DNA of 64,000 bases from Annona cherimola (taxonomy: Eukaryota; Streptophyta; Magnoliopsida; Magnoliales; Annonaceae), in contig CM059972.1 of assembly GCA_030490835.1 (NCBI GenBank), positions 39,411,452 through 39,475,451 on the forward strand, in the 5' to 3' direction. The position numbers and the translations under genes were made by a program. The notes beneath the pieces are model-generated. The model searched no databases. It had not been told where the DNA came from and saw only the letters and a list, made by a program, of their open reading frames with translations. Below, piece by piece: positions 1-11,428 of the stretch (the stretch's first letter is position 1; each line of letters opens with the position of its first letter).

Positions 1-19
1 TTCAAAATTCTCCCTCCTC

Positions 20-28
20 TATATATAG
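20..28 (+). promoter_or_regulatory. TATA box of the SIRE-like LTR
   Basis: TATATATAG preceded by a pyrimidine tract. The same box occurs at 49898 and 59024 in the two LTRs of element S. It probably sets the U3/R boundary 25-35 bp downstream. Confidence 0.7.
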
Positions 29-372
29 ACACTCAAGCAAACGTGGAAATATACAAGTAAGAGCAGAAAAAGAGGAAAGAAGTGCTACTAAGAGTTTCAA
101 TCCACTTTTCTCTACAATTGAGTGATCTATACACTTTCAAAGGAAGAACGAGCTTCAAAGTTGCTATTTGCTTCAACGCAAAATGATTCGTTGCTTTTAT
201 AAATTCTTCCTCGAGCTGAAACGTGCTACACAAATCTGTAAAGTGTAGATTTGTTTCATTTCATTTTGATATTCAGTTTTTAGTGCTTGGTTTGAGTTTG
301 GTGTTTCAAACCAAGTTATAACAAAATAGGGTTGTGATTGAAGTGGAACTCGTCACCTACTTGTGCTGCTTG

Positions 373-471
373 TTGTATACGCCTCCTAGAGCTAGAATCT
401 AGAAGAGAGCAGAGGCTCTAGTTGTATATGCCCCCTAGAGATAGAATCTAGAAGAGAGTGGAGGCTCAAGT
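373..471 (+). repeat. Two-copy ~49 bp tandem repeat in copia LTR
   Basis: Two copies share GCC-CCTAGAG and TAGAATCTAGAAGAGAG cores. The 3' LTR of element S (about 59375-59475) also has two copies, but its 5' LTR (about 50245-50300) has one. Copy number therefore changes within a single element. Confidence 0.75.
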
Positions 472-731
472 TGTATTCGTGGAATACAAAATGGAACCCA
501 AGTCAAAAGAGAGTGTGAGCTTGGAAGAGTGGAGTAGGGAAGGTTGCCCGAACCACTATAAATCTTGTCTACTATTTTTCATTTCCGCTTTCATTATCTT
601 ATTGCTTTCCATTTGTCTTATTAAAGGGGATTAAACTAAACCGGGGTAAAGTCTCTAATTGAAGTTTAAATTTTTAAATACCCAATTCACCCCTCCCCTC
701 TTGGGTAATTGCCATCAACTCGGGACCAACA

Positions 732-2264
732 GGCAGGAGTGCTAGCGGCGCCCTCCCTGAGAAGGGAGCAAGATAAAGGAACAGCCGCCTGGCTAGCGTG
801 CTATTAAGGATTCTCTTCCAAAAGGTGGCATGATCACTTGCTAAGTGTCAATACTGGATGGGGAGAAATGCATTTTGCATATGTTTTGCTTTTCAAAAGC
901 CCAAAGATTGAGATATAAAAGCATTTATATGAAAAGTTATCATAAATTGGATTTTTATGAGCTATCATGTATAAGTTACCCTAAAAGAAAGGGTGTTTTA
1001 CACAAAAGTGTAAATAACAGGAATGAAAGGAAATGTTTTTATGCAAATGCATTTACGGAAATGGTTTATGTATCTTATATGCCTTGTTTGTTATAAACAA
1101 GCCCCAAGACGGGGATTATGAAAAGGATTTATGTCAAATTTATTTTTGGACATAAGAATGTCCATTATTAAAAAGCCTAAATGAAAAGTGTTTATGGACA
1201 TGAGAATGTCTAATGCCAAAGTGTTTTAATAAAAGGTGTTTTTGGACATATGAAAGTCCATTGCCAAAGGAAGCTATGTATAAAATATTTTGAGACATTA
1301 AATGTCTCTTGGCTAAAGGATTTTATGATGAAAAATATTTTGGACATAAAAATGTCCTTTGCCGAGAAAGGCTTATGTGAATAATGTTTTAGGACATGAG
1401 AATGCCCTCCTTTGTCAAAGGATTTATGAGAAAAATGTTTTGGACGTAAAACGTTCACTAGCAAAAGATGGTTTTATGTAAAGGTCTTTGAACATTAGAA
1501 ATATTCATCTAAGATCAAAGGAAATTAATTAAGGAGGGTAAAACGTATATGTTTACAAGCCCAGACTTGGCTTGTAAATGATTTTAAGAATAAATATTTT
1601 ATGATAATATTCAAGGACATAGAATTGTCCTCATGAACAAAGGATTTCATGATAATGTTTTAGGACATATAAATGTCCTCAAGAAAAAGGTGTTCAAGAT
1701 GTTTAATGAAATGATTTTCAAGGAAGTCTTGCCCTAAAAGATAAAATGCTTGCTTACTGAGTTATCATTCACGTTTTGTTTTCCAAACCTTAGACAGGTA
1801 CTGGGAGACTCAAGCGGTCGAGGACCTAAGAAATGGAGAAAAGGTACGAGATAGTACCATGTGGGCTAAAAGGATTAGCCATGGTGAGTGAAATGATATG
1901 AATGAAAGTAATCAAGTATGTTGACGTATATGAATTTATTCAAAGTTCTAAGTTCTGGGAGAACTAATGAATGTATGTATGTATTGATGAATGTATTTCT
2001 GGAATGACAATGTCGTGATTAGGTCAAGAGGGCCTATGATGTATAACAACATGTTGAAATAGTTTAAAGGATTTGTACAAGTGAATACAAGTGTACCATT
2101 ACTTATGTTATAAATGAAATAACGATGAATGAAGAAACGAAAAAAAATTTGGACGAGTTCCAATTAAAATCCCGCCGCGTGATCATGGCAATAATCCTGA
2201 TTCACATTTACCAATCAATAAGGTCTTGAGGTAAGGAAGTGACGTCTCGGTTTTGGGCACCACA
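732..2264 (+). mobile_element. Gypsy LTR D (partial, 3' portion)
   Basis: It ends TTTTGGGCACCACA, preceded by the block also seen before other gypsy LTR ends here (AATCCTGATTCACATTTACCAATC, then GAGGTAAGG). It contains part of the shared GC-rich module (732-815) and the TGAGT hairpin region (1758-1771). After the terminal CA the sequence is the internal stub of another element rather than a PBS, so D is a 3' or solo LTR inserted in F. Its 5' part is displaced by the copia LTR. Confidence 0.75.
1148..1678 (+). repeat. Array of ~48 bp-spaced hairpins (GGACAT...ATGTCC)
   Basis: Short inverted repeats occur at 1148, 1196, 1244, 1293, 1342, 1392, 1442, 1490, 1615 and 1663, mostly 48-50 bp apart. 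Perfect 6-bp stems with 3-4 nt loops are seen at 1148, 1293, 1342 and 1663. Several units differ by paired changes (AGACAT with ATGTCT; GGACGT with ACGTTC, one wobble). Another inverted repeat, ACAAGCC/GGCTTGT, lies at about 1555-1576. No ORF follows this pattern. Confidence 0.8.
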
Positions 2265-2368
2265 TCAATGATAAATTAATCAATCATAATCATGATTTCA
2301 TGTATTCTAGCTTGGTCATTTCTTTCCTTTTCTGCCTATTTATCAATCCATGCTCTGATGCTAACTTT
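2265..2368 (-). mobile_element. Internal stub of gypsy element F with decayed PBS
   Basis: Read on the minus strand it aligns with the region just inside B's 5' LTR (24933-25040), including the shared GTATTCTAG and GATCATTTC-type words. The PBS (complement of 2352-2363) reads TAGCATCAGAGC instead of TGGTATCAGAGC. The stub stops at 2265, where LTR D begins. Confidence 0.8.
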
Positions 2369-2700
2369 TGTGGCGCCCCTAACCGGGGTGCTTAGAAGCC
2401 TTACTCTGAGACCAGTTTTGATTGGTAAACGTGACTCAGGATTGTTGCCCTGATCACACGGTAGAATTTTTTTTATATATATAACATCAATACATGGAAA
2501 ATTATCACCATTCATCCAACTTGGAATATATTTTACATATTAGAGTTATGATCAAAATCTGTTCAAATATTTTCCATTTCAAATTTTTCATCATTGTCTT
2601 TGCATAAAAATTTACATATACAACATTTATATAAAAAACTGCATGTCATTTTGCATGCTGCCTTCATCATCATTTCCTGTTTGTGGTTAAAAAACATGGG

Positions 2701-2716
2701 TGAGTCATAATACTCA
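2701..2716 (-). other. Conserved LTR hairpin (TGAGT/ACTCA)
   Basis: TGAGT and ACTCA flank a 6-nt loop. The equivalent hairpin has a different loop in each gypsy LTR family of the window. Confidence 0.6.
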
Positions 2717-3161
2717 GTAAGCAAGCCATACATAATTTTTTCAATCTTTTTCATGCATTTCATAAAATGCAAATAAAATGCATTCATAGCATTCATGACA
2801 TTCCTTTAGATGCGACGCTAGCCAGGCGCCCATCCCATACATGCTCCCATCTCAGGGAGGTTGTCGCTGTCCTGGGCCTGTGTAAGCGACTTGGCGATAG
2901 TGAGGGGGACATCCGGTCCGCTTACTACCTCAACTATTGCCTATTCCTCATGCATCATGATCATTTACATACACATACCGGCATGATATTTGTAAATCAT
3001 AACAATTTCATAAAAAGCATTTAATAAATAATTTCACAAACGTACTTCAGTTCATGTAAAGCAGTTATAGGTATGGCCAACCTTAAATGAATTTCATAAA
3101 GCAATTTGCAAACAATTTCAAGCATTTTAGAAATAATTTGCAAAATATATAACTTGCTTAC

Positions 3162-3200
3162 CTCCACAGTTGGTGTCCTCGACTTTTTCTTTTCCTTTTC
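3162..3200 (-). other. Exon-like module, 39 nt (LTR F)
   Basis: On the minus strand the 39 nt are flanked by an acceptor-like ATAG and a strong donor GTAAGCAAG. Length and position match the B modules at 7907-7945 and 30966-31004. Confidence 0.55.
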
Positions 3201-3958
3201 CTATTTAAGGAAGGAAGATATTTCATTTATTCTATTCAAGCTGCTTCCCATGCATGCTTTATAATATTTGGTTATTATTTCTTCATACGGATTTTTTTAT
3301 CCATAGGTTCTTCAAAAATTCCATCCCTATATTTAAATATTAATTTCAAATTTTCTCCAAAATCATGTTGTTTACTGTTCATAGTTACTGTAGCATATTA
3401 CTGTTCACCTGAGGTTACTGTTCACAGTGTGTTGGTTACTGTTCATGGGTTCCAAAAATCGACATTTTTTTCAAAAATAAAAAATACTATGACATAAATT
3501 ATGTCTAGTATATCATGGGAAGATTTTCATCATATCTTATACCATTCATCATGATCATCATAATATTTTGGCCATTCATAAAAAATTTCATTTAAATTCG
3601 ACGTCCGGATTGCAAATTATGAATTTTTCCTCAATTTTACACTAAAATCCGAAATTCTATTAAAATATAAAAAATATTGCTATTTCGTCCTGTAGTGATT
3701 AAATCTTCTTTTTCGTCTTTTTGTGATTAAGTTAATCCAAGTGATTAACTCTTAATCATGTGTCTTAATCCCGAGGTTACTATTCACATGTACTATTCAT
3801 GTGGGTTAAAAATTTTAATTGCATTATTTTAATCTCCAATACACATATCCATAAATATAATTCATGAATTTTTTTATTGATCGTAAAAAATATTACAAAA
3901 ATCTAAGGTTTACAACCCTAAGTAACACGTGTATTGCCTAAGGAAGCTGAGTTTCACA

Positions 3959-5023
3959 TATGTGGGGTCCACTAGTAGTACTTCTCTTGTATTTCAAACT
4001 TAGTAACCACTATAACTTATCCGAACTACCATACTCGATGGCTGTAACATGCCAATGGAGAGAAAAAGCATTGAATGCTCTTCTTTTTTATTCTTGGCAC
4101 ACGTTGCTGTGAGGAAGTATTTCAATTTTACAGTTGCATAATTCTATGGTGACATTGTTCCAGATGAACTGGCAATGATCATGTTGGTAAGGCAACTTTA
4201 TAAATATTTCTTTAGTCCATTCTTCATATGTATCTTCATTTGCTTCTCAGATGCCGTTGTCTACTGTAGAAGTTCCTAACCCGGGTGATAGTGATATTTT
4301 TTCTCCCATTCTTTGGAAGTTGGAAATGCAAACTTGGAAGGTAAACTTCTTTATTAATTTTCCTCCTATTAATTTGGTGCTTAATTTTTTTATTCATCTT
4401 TAACAACTACCTTAGTTGTTGAAATTTCTGACCAAGGTACTCATGGTGAAGAGAACTTAGCGCAACCCAATCTTAAGATCCCAACCAAAGCGTTACCCAT
4501 TTCACCAATTTCCCTTAGTATTATCATGATTCTATGCTCATGTTTATGTTTGGGATTGTTCTAACCCTCCAACTTTTTTTTTAGCTTTAGGATTTCACTA
4601 ATCAAATATTCATCACCTTAGCACTATTGGTCTTAGCACTGGCACAAGTTCAAGCGGAACTCATCAACAACTTGATGTCAAAGATCGCTTGTTGAGCCCT
4701 TTGCAGCACTTCTTCTCAACTCCAATGGTGATGAGAAGCTAGGGTAAGTGAATTGCAAATGTCTAGCAGAGTATCATTTCTTCTTTAGAGATAATGGATT
4801 TTGCAAATAATGTTGTTGAAGTGCTAAGTGTTTGTGGGGATTTCTCCTTGATTTGGATCAAATTGAAGTTGAGGTTTTTGGTTTTGGCGATGTCATCCTG
4901 TCTTTAGATAAGCTTTATCCTCATTGGCATAAGCTTAAAGCTATTGCTAGACCCTTAATTTTTGCAAAAGGATTTAGCATTGGCAAAAACTGACCTTGTT
5001 GGGTGTAAAGATTATCTTGCCCA
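3959..5023. other. Unassigned degenerate DNA, probably 3' region of the Tat-type element
   Basis: No long ORF or LTR terminus is seen. Short coding-like stretches on the plus strand (around 4250-4340 and 4850-4960) may be decayed exons of the antisense ORF that is clearer at 5024-5335. I see nothing else recognisable. Confidence 0.4.
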
Positions 5024-5335
5024 ATGTGGGTAATAGAGGCTCTAAGCCTAGAGGAGGCAAAGGATAAGAAGAGAATTATTGGAGAGATTCGTGCCTCAAT
5101 AGCGATGAAATAAGTTACGGACTATCGTATTGCCGCGTCCACCTTCATAGATATATGTAAATTGAATTCATTAATTTTAGCTTCTGACAAACTCGAAGCT
5201 GCGGTTTATTTTCACACAGTGAGAATTGCTTCAGAAAATTGGGACCTCTTTGTCTTAGAGGCTAAGGTAGAAGAGCTATTAAGGAGCATACGTGATCCCT
5301 TTAGCCAATTTGATGAACTTTGTTTGAGCTATTAA
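5024..5335 (+). pseudogene. Antisense ORF remnant downstream of Tat-type pol
   Basis: A coherent plus-strand frame of about 104 codons ends at TAA 5333-5335 and has one internal TAA (5111-5113). The product looks protein-like, with segments such as LEAAVYFHTVRIASENWDLF and VEELLRSIRDPFSQFDELC. It is convergent with the minus-strand integrase remnant that starts about 100 bp further right. Plant Tat-lineage gypsy elements are known to carry extra ORFs, some antisense, between pol and the 3' LTR, and this is the likeliest explanation. I cannot assign a domain. Upstream parts of the frame cannot be followed reliably, so the true start is unknown. It could also be a fragment of an unrelated gene. 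Confidence 0.4.
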
Positions 5336-5440
5336 GGAGACTTTTCCTTTTGTGTGAGAGATCATAAAAATTTGATTTGTAATTACTTTATAAAAGACTC
5401 TATGGATTGGAGCTATAGATGATATTTTTTAGTAATTTTC

Positions 5441-6230
5441 ATTAATTATTTTTTATTTCACTCCTACAATCTGCAATCTCATACATGCCATTACCATAAA
5501 CTTTCTTGATGATATAAGGTCCTTCCTATTTAGGCTTGAACTTGCAAGTAAGTTTGCCCTCAACTATGAGATTTATTCATAGCTTTAGCAAGTTACCTCT
5601 TTTTAATATTCAGTGCCACACAACTTTGTTATATGCCTTAACTATTCGAGTTTGATAAAGTTTGATTCATTGTCAAGCTTAGACTTACTTCTCATCCAAT
5701 GCTTCCAATTTATCAAAGTAGAGCTTGGCCTGTTGTTTAGTAGTCAATCTAAAATGAATATTGACCTTTAAGGATCCTAATTGGATTTCTACTAGTAAGA
5801 CTGCCTTAGACCTAAAAAATAATGAATATGGCGTGGCACTTAAGAAAGTTCGATGCATGGTCCTATAAGCCCATAGTGATTTAGGTAATCTCTCACGCCA
5901 ATCATGCTTATTTTTCACCATAGTTTTCTTGAGAATTAGAATGATATTCTTGTTGAATGCTTTAGCTTATCCATTTTCTTGTGAGTAATATGTCAAAGAG
6001 AACACTTGTTTGATTTTAAACTTCAAGTAGAGTTCATACCGCCTTGTCATTCTTAAATGGTATGTCATTATCTAAAGTAACATAATATGAGACATTATAA
6101 CAATAAGTGATCTTGTGTTTGATAAATTTGACCAATTCTTGTACTCACACTCTTTCATAAGCCTTAGCTTCTGCTTACTTGGAAAAATAATCCATAGTAG
6201 CTAGGATGTATAAGTGCCCTCTAGATGATG
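5441..6230 (-). pseudogene. Tat-type Ty3/gypsy integrase, C-terminal half (broken)
   Basis: Minus-strand translation in shifting frames gives integrase blocks in the right order. They are YILATMDYFSK (about 6170-6215), a DNDIPFKND block around the second catalytic Asp (about 6060-6090), an NG-x-AKAFNK block where the catalytic Glu appears as Lys, then SLWAYRTMHRTF and ATPYSLFF (5800-5880), and a tail GPYIIKKVYGNGMYEIAD (5470-5524). This order and wording fit Tat/Ogre-type integrase, not the Tekay chromoviruses elsewhere in the window. Stops and frameshifts are common, so this is the oldest element here. Element B interrupts it; the upstream half continues at 31829. Confidence 0.8.
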
Positions 6231-7071
6231 TGTGGAACCCCGACCATATACGCGTCATTTCGACATTGTAACCCTAGATTCTTTTGTAATTATTTTTATG
6301 ATAAATGAAAATTCATGAATTATATTGATGGATATGTGTATTGGAGATTGAAATAATGCAATTAGGAATTTAACCCCGTGAATAGTACCCCCGTGAATAG
6401 TAATCGAGGATTAAGATACATGATTAAGAGTTAATCACTTGGATTAACCTAATCACAAAAAGAAAAAATAGAGATTTAATCACTATAGGACGAAATAGAA
6501 ATTATTTTTTATATTTTAAACAAATTTTGAATTTTAGTGGAAAAATAAAGAAAAATTCATAAGTCACAATCCGAGCGTTGGATTTCGATGAAATTTTTTA
6601 TGGATGGTTAAAAATTCATGATGAACATGACGGATGGTTTAAGATGTGATAAAAATCATAAATTAAAGGGCAATATGGAGCGTCAAATGGAGATAAAAAA
6701 AGGAATCTAATTTTTCATTAATTATGCATTTGACTTTTATTTAAAATAAATAATAAAAAATAAAAAAATTAAATGAAAGCAGCTGAAAATAGGAGGGATT
6801 TGCAGGCTAGGGTGGGAGAGTTTGACCAATAATCCATGGCTCAAAATCAACATGATCATTAACCAACGGTTAGGATTGATTTAGCCTAAATTAATTAATT
6901 TTAAAAATAATAAAAATAATAAAAAATAAGTCTGAATAGGGTGGCTGGAGAAGGCATATGGTGGGCAGATCTTGGCTCAAAGAATTTTTTAAAATTAAAA
7001 AGAAATACCAATTTATAATTAAATACCTCAAAGCTAGGGGGTAAATTCTAAATTCTTGAAAAATCCAACCC

Positions 7072-7080
7072 TATAAATAG
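7072..7080 (+). promoter_or_regulatory. TATA box of B 5' LTR
   Basis: TATAAATAG lies 20 bp before a GGACGTCC palindrome (7092-7099). The identical arrangement is in the 3' LTR (30106 and 30126). The leader downstream is purine-rich and ends at a donor-like CAG/GTTAGT (7226). Confidence 0.7.
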
Positions 7081-7906
7081 GGCAGCAGGGTGGACGTCCA
7101 AGGGCATGAAATTCCAGCTCCATTTGAGCCATTCCAAGTTCTCAAACCATCCCCCATGTCCAAGGAAAGAAAAAAGTAAGTTAGAGAGAGAAAGTGTAAG
7201 AAAAAGAGGCGTATCTCCACTTCAGGTTAGTGATTTCTACCCAAATTTCTTTTGGATGTTAAGTAGGATAAAACCATGCTTATATAAGGCCTAATAATGA
7301 GAAAATAAGTATATATATAATGCTTAAATGGAATTATGCCAAAACATCAAACATTTTGAGCGAAGATAGGGTATTTGGGAAGATAGCATATGATATGTGA
7401 CAATAATGCTCCAAAATTTATAAATGATGATTTGGGATGTATGATTATGATAAATATGATTTTTAAATGATGATATATTAATTTCATAATTTTTGGAATT
7501 AAGGATTATGCATAAGTGAATTTATGTCGATTTTTAGTATATGGAGAAAATGATTTTTTTCGCCAAGTAAATGATGATAAATTCAAAATGTATGAAATGT
7601 CCTATGATATACTATGCATAAGCTATGTCGTGGTATTTTTTATTTTTGGAAAAAATATCAATTTTTGGAACCCATGAACAGTAACCACGTCTTTATGAAC
7701 AGTAACCTCGGATGAACAGTAATATGCTACAGTAACAGTGTGATTTTGGAGAAAATTTGAGATTAATATTTAAATGTAAGGATGGAAATTTTGAGGAACC
7801 TATGGATAAAAATATCCATTTTAAGAAATAATGCCCAAATATTATAGAGCATGCATGAGAAACAGCTTGAATAGAAGAAATAAAATTATCCTTTTTCCTT
7901 GAATAG

Positions 7907-7945
7907 GAAAAGGAAAAGAGAAGGTGGAAGACACCCATTGAGAAG
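7907..7945 (+). other. Exon-like module, 39 nt (B 5' LTR)
   Basis: Preceded by TTGAATAG and followed by GTAAGCAAG, it is purine-rich. An upstream donor at 7226 would define an intron of about 680 nt. Confidence 0.6.
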
Positions 7946-8189
7946 GTAAGCAAGTTATATCTTTTTGCAAATTATTTTCAAAAGTGTTTCAAATTGTTTG
8001 TAAATTGCTTTATGAAATTTATTTAAGGTTGGCCATACCTACAACTGCTTTACATGAACTAAAGTTTGTTTATTAAATTGTTTATTAAATAATTTTTATG
8101 AAATTGTTTATGATTTACAAATATCATGTCGGCATGTGTATGTAAATGAGTATGTGCACGAGGAATAAGCCTTAGTTGAGGTAGTAAGC

Positions 8190-8305
8190 GGACCGGATGT
8201 CCCCCTCACTATTGCCAAGTCGCTTATATAGGCCCAGGTCGGCGGTGACCTCCCTGAGATGGGAGCATGTACGGGATGGGCGCCTAGCTAGCATCGCATC
8301 CGAAG
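8190..8305 (+). other. GC-rich structured LTR module (B 5' LTR)
   Basis: A GC-rich block in AT-rich LTR DNA. It contains GTAAGCG/CGCTTAT and CTCCC-TGAGAT-GGGAG inverted repeats and ends in GCGCCTAGCTAGC. Equivalent blocks occur in every gypsy LTR of the window that covers this region. Confidence 0.6.
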
Positions 8306-9824
8306 GAATGTCATGAATGCTATGTATGCATTGTATTTGCATTTTATGAAATGCATAAAAAATGATTGAAAAATTATGTATGACTTGCTTACTAAGTATT
8401 ATTACTCACCCATGTTTTTTCAACAACAGACAGGAAATGATGACGAAGGCAGCATGCCAAGTGTTATGTAGTTTTGATATCAATGTTGTATATTGTGAAA
8501 CCCTAACCAATGTAGAACCCATATGTATGCATTAATCATGTATATGATATTTATATGTGAATTATTAAACTATGAAGGTTTACGTGATTTTGCTAATTTT
8601 TGCAATTAGGGTTATGGATTAGCAATAATAATGTGATTAATCATTTTGAGATAAAATGAGACAATGGGATTAGAGCACATTGTTGTTGATTTAAATATGC
8701 AAATACATTATGGAAAATCCATTTAATTCATTTAATATGAATTATGAGCATTGGTGTGATAATTGTTAAGTTAAGTAGAAAAATATTAGAAAATTCATAA
8801 CTCAACACCTGTAAGGCGAATTCAAATAAAATTTGAAATTGAGATTAATAATGTTGGGCTTGAGATTATGAAATTATTGGGTTATGAAAATTCTTGATGA
8901 AATGAGAGTTATGATTTATTGATCATATCTCAATTTCAACCGTTAAATTTAAACGGCTATAACGGGAGCTAGGAAAGTCGGATTGAGATGAAATTTGAAA
9001 AGGCTGAATGAAATTATGAGATGTTTATTTTGGATGGTTTAGATTAAGCATAAAATATTGGGAAAATACCTGCATTGAAAAAGGTGAGCATGGTTGACTA
9101 ATGCACCTCAAAAGTATCCAACAATTAATGCTAGAATACAATGCATAATTGCATGTTTTAATGGGAGTTGAGGTGTCAAATGCAGCCCATTTCTAGGGTA
9201 TTTTATGTATTTATATGAAATGCAAAAATACAATAACTATCCAGCCATTAAATGTTTATCATGATGAAGCTACGAAAGGCTCAAGTGAGAATAGGCAATG
9301 TTGCACAAGGGGACGTCCAAGGGGCTGCTATGTTGCTTCTTTTTGAATTTTTCATTTTAAAATATGTGTAAATGTAGCTGAGATGCAAGGAAATAAAGAT
9401 ATGCAGTCCATCATGTCAATATCTCGCAATAAAAATGATAAAATATAGCTGAAAAGGAGAGAGAAAAAGTGGACAGCATATGGGGCAATTAACGTGCAGA
9501 AATATGGTTGGGTTGCTGCAATTTTGATAATTTTTTTAACACAAAATTAAAATATATATTAAAGTGAAATTAAGTGTATGTTTTACCCCTAAATAGAAAT
9601 TATTAAAAAAATGAAAAATTGCTGGAAAATATGGGCAACAAAGGACATGATTGGGGAGCAGCTTGGACGGCCATGGATTAAAACAGTTTTTGACTTTTGA
9701 AAAATGGTAAAAACCCAATTTTACTTGGCTAGGAAGTTTCCAACACATGAAGGTGATAAGGGATCATTTAAATGATGTGGAAAATGCAGGAAATGTGGGA
9801 CCCACAGCTGGAAAAAATCCAGCT

Positions 9825-9831
9825 TATAAAC
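9825..9831 (+). promoter_or_regulatory. TATA box of A 5' LTR
   Basis: TATAAAC follows the inverted repeat CAGCTGGAAAAAATCCAGCT. In the 3' LTR the matching site (about 21730) reads TACAAAC, a T-to-C change that would weaken it. Confidence 0.55.
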
Positions 9832-11384
9832 CCATGCATGTCCTTGTGAGTTGAGATTTGGAAAAGTTGGCTAAGTGTTGAAAATTTTCACTCCAAGAAA
9901 CAGCAGCAACTCATGTCCCTCTTGGCCAACCAAGGAAGAAGGAAAACCAAGAAAAAGAGAAGCGAATTTGTGGAGGAAAATTAGCTCCAAGTGCTAGGGT
10001 TTGAGTTAGCACTAAACCAAGTAAGTATATGTGTTATTTGAGTTGGTTATTTTGAGTTTTTAAACTCCAAATTGGGAATATGAAAGGGATGCTTAAAGAG
10101 TCCTTAAAATGATGATATAACATGCTTTTGAATGAATATTGAATGGGTATTAAGTTTTATACATGAATTTTCATGATTTAGATGATGAAAAGTGAAGTTT
10201 TGAACGATATATGAGTTGAAAACTCAAATTGATAAACCCTAAACCTCCATGAAAAGTTTCTGTTTAATATGGATAATATGTTTAGGTTATTAAAAATGTT
10301 TTAATGAACAACATATGTTGATTTGAGCTTGAGGAATGAATTTTAGCAACTATGGAAGGTAAAGCGATGTTTATGACCCGATTTCTTCGTTTATATGCTA
10401 AAAATCATATGGAAATAGGTTTGCATGCTTTGTGAATGCTAGGTAGGTTAAAATACCCTAGGGTTAATGTATTACTTATGCTCAAAAGGATTTGGGAAAA
10501 AGAACTCAAATCTGATTTTTTATGGGTTTATGAAATGATGGCTAAACGGAGTGGAAACGGGACCGGAATGGTTAAGTAACTTGCAGTTTTGAGATAAAAT
10601 TGTTTATAAATGTTAAAAATGTGTTAATGCCCTGGATTTGGATAAGGAAAAATTGATTTATTTGCTGAAAATTCGGATTTATTAAATTGCTTAGGGTTAT
10701 GTGTCAATCGACATGTTAAATGCGTGAAAAATGGGTTCCAAACTTGCTGCTTTGGAAACCTATCGCAAGTGGATTTAAATCCCATAAAAATATACTAAAT
10801 GAAGTGGTGATTAAGGGTAATTAACACGCTGAAATATGGATTAAATTTCTGATTTAGCAAATTTTATGAAATACATTAAGTAGTTGTTGCCAAATGGGCA
10901 TATGTGAATGGATAAATGTGTATAAGTGATGAATGACTTGTGAAAAGTGATTTTGTGCAAAAATGCATGAAAATATGATGTATTTCATGATTATACATCT
11001 GTTTAGAGTATATAATGATTAATTTGGAAATTTGAAATTTATTATGAAGTATGAAGTGACGAGGTGTGCATAAAAGGAGCACCGTGTGTGTATTATGAAA
11101 AAAAAGGATTGATAAATGGAAAATTGAGGCCAATGAACCTATAAATGATGATTGTTGAATGAATTTTATGTGATTGAAATGGATACCCTATCTATGGGTT
11201 TATACATGTTATGTGTTAGCCGATGAAATGTGTAAAAATGTGCTAATATGTGCAATATATGCTATATATGTGTATAATGACTTGTGAAGTTGAATAAATG
11301 ATAGATGTGAATGGAATGGGTTAGAAAACTAAATGAAAAATGAGAAAAATAAATATATGAAAAAAATATATTATTCTCATGTAG

Positions 11385-11428
11385 GCAAAGGCAAAGAAAA
11401 AGCGGAATCGGAAAGCTAAGAGACACAG
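11385..11428 (+). other. Exon-like module, 44 nt (A 5' LTR)
   Basis: Sits between the acceptor-like TTCTCATGTAG and donor GTAAGCAAG. With the upstream donor (10021) it would define a 1364-nt first intron. A possible next acceptor, CAAACCCAAAGACAG, ends at 12086. Confidence 0.65.

Larger units (their letters stand above)
1..731 (+). mobile_element. SIRE-like Ty1/copia LTR, 3' part (cut by window edge)
   Basis: Nearly collinear with the last 730 bp of the complete LTR at 57998-59730, and ending in the same CGGGACCAACA terminus. It holds the TATA box, the downstream leader and the tandem GCCCCCTAGAG repeat. It abuts gypsy LTR sequence at 732 with no PBS, so it is a 3' LTR or solo LTR. The insertion start and target duplication lie outside the window. 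Confidence 0.9.
2369..3958 (-). mobile_element. 5' LTR of gypsy element F (B family, internally deleted)
   Basis: On the minus strand it runs TGTGAAACTC... to ...GGGGCGCCACA and is collinear with B's LTR. It is about 1590 bp against about 2540 bp. The segment matching roughly 6660-7600 of B is absent, which removes the TATA box and the first splice-donor-like site. The GC-rich module (2808-2945), the 39-nt exon-like module (3162-3200) and the hairpin (2701-2716) are kept. The outward flank at 3959 starts TATGT; the partner duplication is not visible. Confidence 0.85.
6231..8493 (+). mobile_element. 5' LTR of B, left portion
   Basis: Starts TGTGGAACCCCGACC like the 3' LTR at 29284. It breaks off at TATAT (8489-8493), the target site of element A, and resumes at 24660. 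The uninterrupted sequence can be read in the 3' LTR near 31540. With its right part it is about 2536 bp, against 2540 bp for the 3' LTR. Confidence 0.95.

Noticed and set aside
1210..1464. 84-codon minus-strand ORF
   Set aside because: Its repeated Lys/Phe/Ser pattern comes from the hairpin array with ~48-bp period.
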